A stretch of DNA of 6,030 nt from Clostridia bacterium. GTDB taxonomy: Bacteria > Bacillota > Clostridia > Lachnospirales > Anaerotignaceae. Below the pieces are notes generated by a model that did not search any database, was not told the origin of the DNA, and worked only from the letters and a program-made list of their open reading frames with translations. The stretch's first letter is position 1. Each line of letters begins with the position of its first letter. Of this stretch, positions 5,341-6,030 are shown piece by piece. The position numbers and the translations under genes are program-made. Location: positions 1 through 6,030 of the forward strand of contig CAAEMG010000091.1 in assembly GCA_900757025.1 (NCBI GenBank), written 5' to 3'.

Positions 5341-6030
5341 TTGATAAAGGTTTTAAACATTATAAGCGACAGCAACATAGGCGGAGCCGGCAGATGTGTG
5401 CTTAATTTTTTGAAATACTACGACAGAAAAAATTATGACGTAAAGGTTGTTGTTCCAAGAGGAAGCCTTCTTATACCGGAAATAGTAAAGCTTAATACAG
5501 AGTATATTGAGGCAGACAACATAGCCGAAAAATCTTTTGATATATTGGCAATAAACCAGCTTATTACAATTATAAACAATGAAAATCCGGATATAGTTCA
5601 TACCCACGGAAGTTTAAGCGGAAGAATAGCCGCAAGATTTTGCGGAAAAAAGGTTATATATACAAGACATTCCGTATTTCCCGTAAGCAAAAAAATAAGC
5701 CGTGGCATAGGAAAATTTTTAAATAAATCCGTAAACGAATATTTGGCAGATAAAATTATAGCCGTTGCGGAAGCCGCAAAAGACAACCTTACGGAAGGCG
5801 GCATAAGCGAGAAAAAAATAATTGTTCTTCTTAACGGCGTTGAGGCTGTAAAGCCTTGTACGGAAGAAGAAAATAACGAAACAAGAGAAAAATACGGATT
5901 AAGCAAAGACGATTTTGTAGTTGGCATTATGGCGAGAATGGAGCCTTATAAGGGCCATAAATATCTTATAGATGCTGCAAAAATTCTTAAAGGAAAAGGC
6001 AAAAATATAAAAGTGCTTATAATAGGCACA
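5341..6030 (+). CDS. GT4-family glycosyltransferase, 3' truncated by window end
   Basis: The first 230 residues of a retaining, GT-B fold glycosyltransferase; family GT4 enzymes move a sugar from a nucleotide-sugar to a lipid-linked or protein acceptor at the cytoplasmic face. The N-terminal Rossmann domain opens with IKVLNIISDSNIGGAGRCVL, where G14-G15-A16-G17-R18 is the glycine-rich loop. It continues with PDIVHTHGSLSGRIAARF (83-100; H87 and H89) and YTRHS (107-111). The linker carries ADKIIAVAEAAKDNL and LLNGVE (N165-G166-V167-E168). The C-terminal donor domain begins with GIMARMEPYKGHKYLIDAA, where R199 and K204 occupy the conserved R...K positions that bind the donor diphosphate. The E-x7-E region and C-terminus lie beyond the window. 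Start is TTG 5341, fixed by AAGGAGG at 5327-5333; no ATG occurs near the conserved N-terminus. It is third in the flippase-ligase-GT operon, and donor sugar and acceptor cannot be told from sequence. Confidence 0.92.
   Translation, partial: MIKVLNIISDSNIGGAGRCVLNFLKYYDRKNYDVKVVVPRGSLLIPEIVKLNTEYIEADNIAEKSFDILAINQLITIINNENPDIVHTHGSLSGRIAARFCGKKVIYTRHSVFPVSKKISRGIGKFLNKSVNEYLADKIIAVAEAAKDNLTEGGISEKKIIVLLNGVEAVKPCTEEENNETREKYGLSKDDFVVGIMARMEPYKGHKYLIDAAKILKGKGKNIKVLIIGT

Noticed and set aside
5336..5344. ATG 5336 as the start of the glycosyltransferase
   Set aside because: It lies 2 bases from the Shine-Dalgarno, is out of frame with the GT4 domain, and stops after two codons (ATG TTT TGA).

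Overview
The window is AT-rich, dense in genes and full of ATA isoleucine codons. Its promoters match the sigma-A consensus, its Shine-Dalgarno sites are of AGGAGG type, and neither tRNA gene encodes its CCA end. Together with the protein types, this suggests a low-GC Firmicute, probably an anaerobic Clostridia member (Lachnospiraceae-like). That placement is inferred; no 16S or other marker gene is present.

Layout. (1) Positions 94-807 carry a DUF554 (YdfK/YqgA-type) integral membrane protein. It is closed by a perfect 15-bp hairpin that can act on both strands. (2) Positions 852-1202 hold two divergently transcribed tRNA genes: tRNA-Arg(ACG) on the minus strand and tRNA-Leu(CAG) on the plus strand. 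Each has its own near-consensus promoter and a terminator. (3) Positions 1200-2219 form a small accessory-looking patch just 3' of tRNA-Leu. It starts with a 12-bp tandem repeat, then has a promoter and a 114-aa glycine-rich protein. Two very short ORFs follow (about 79 codons without an ATG, and 54 codons), and a terminator-like hairpin ends the patch. These look like small orphan genes or partly decayed ones. (4) From 2277 to the right edge runs a tightly packed surface-polysaccharide type operon: a MurJ/MviN-family flippase, a Wzy/WaaL-type O-antigen ligase/polymerase overlapping it by 4 bp, and a GT4 glycosyltransferase that starts on TTG and is cut by the window end.

How the genes may work together. 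In the operon, a cytoplasmic GT4 enzyme would add sugars to a lipid-linked glycan, the MOP-superfamily flippase would move the lipid-linked unit across the membrane, and the Wzy_C-type protein would polymerise it or transfer it to an acceptor outside. The flippase family is established for lipid II, but this copy lacks several of the charged cavity residues of E. coli MurJ and sits in a glycan operon. A substrate other than lipid II is therefore possible. I see no CRISPR array, transposase, integrase or rRNA, and no clear new system. The points most worth a second look are the flippase/ligase/GT trio, the repeated amphipathic N-terminus of the ligase, and the tRNA-Leu-adjacent patch.
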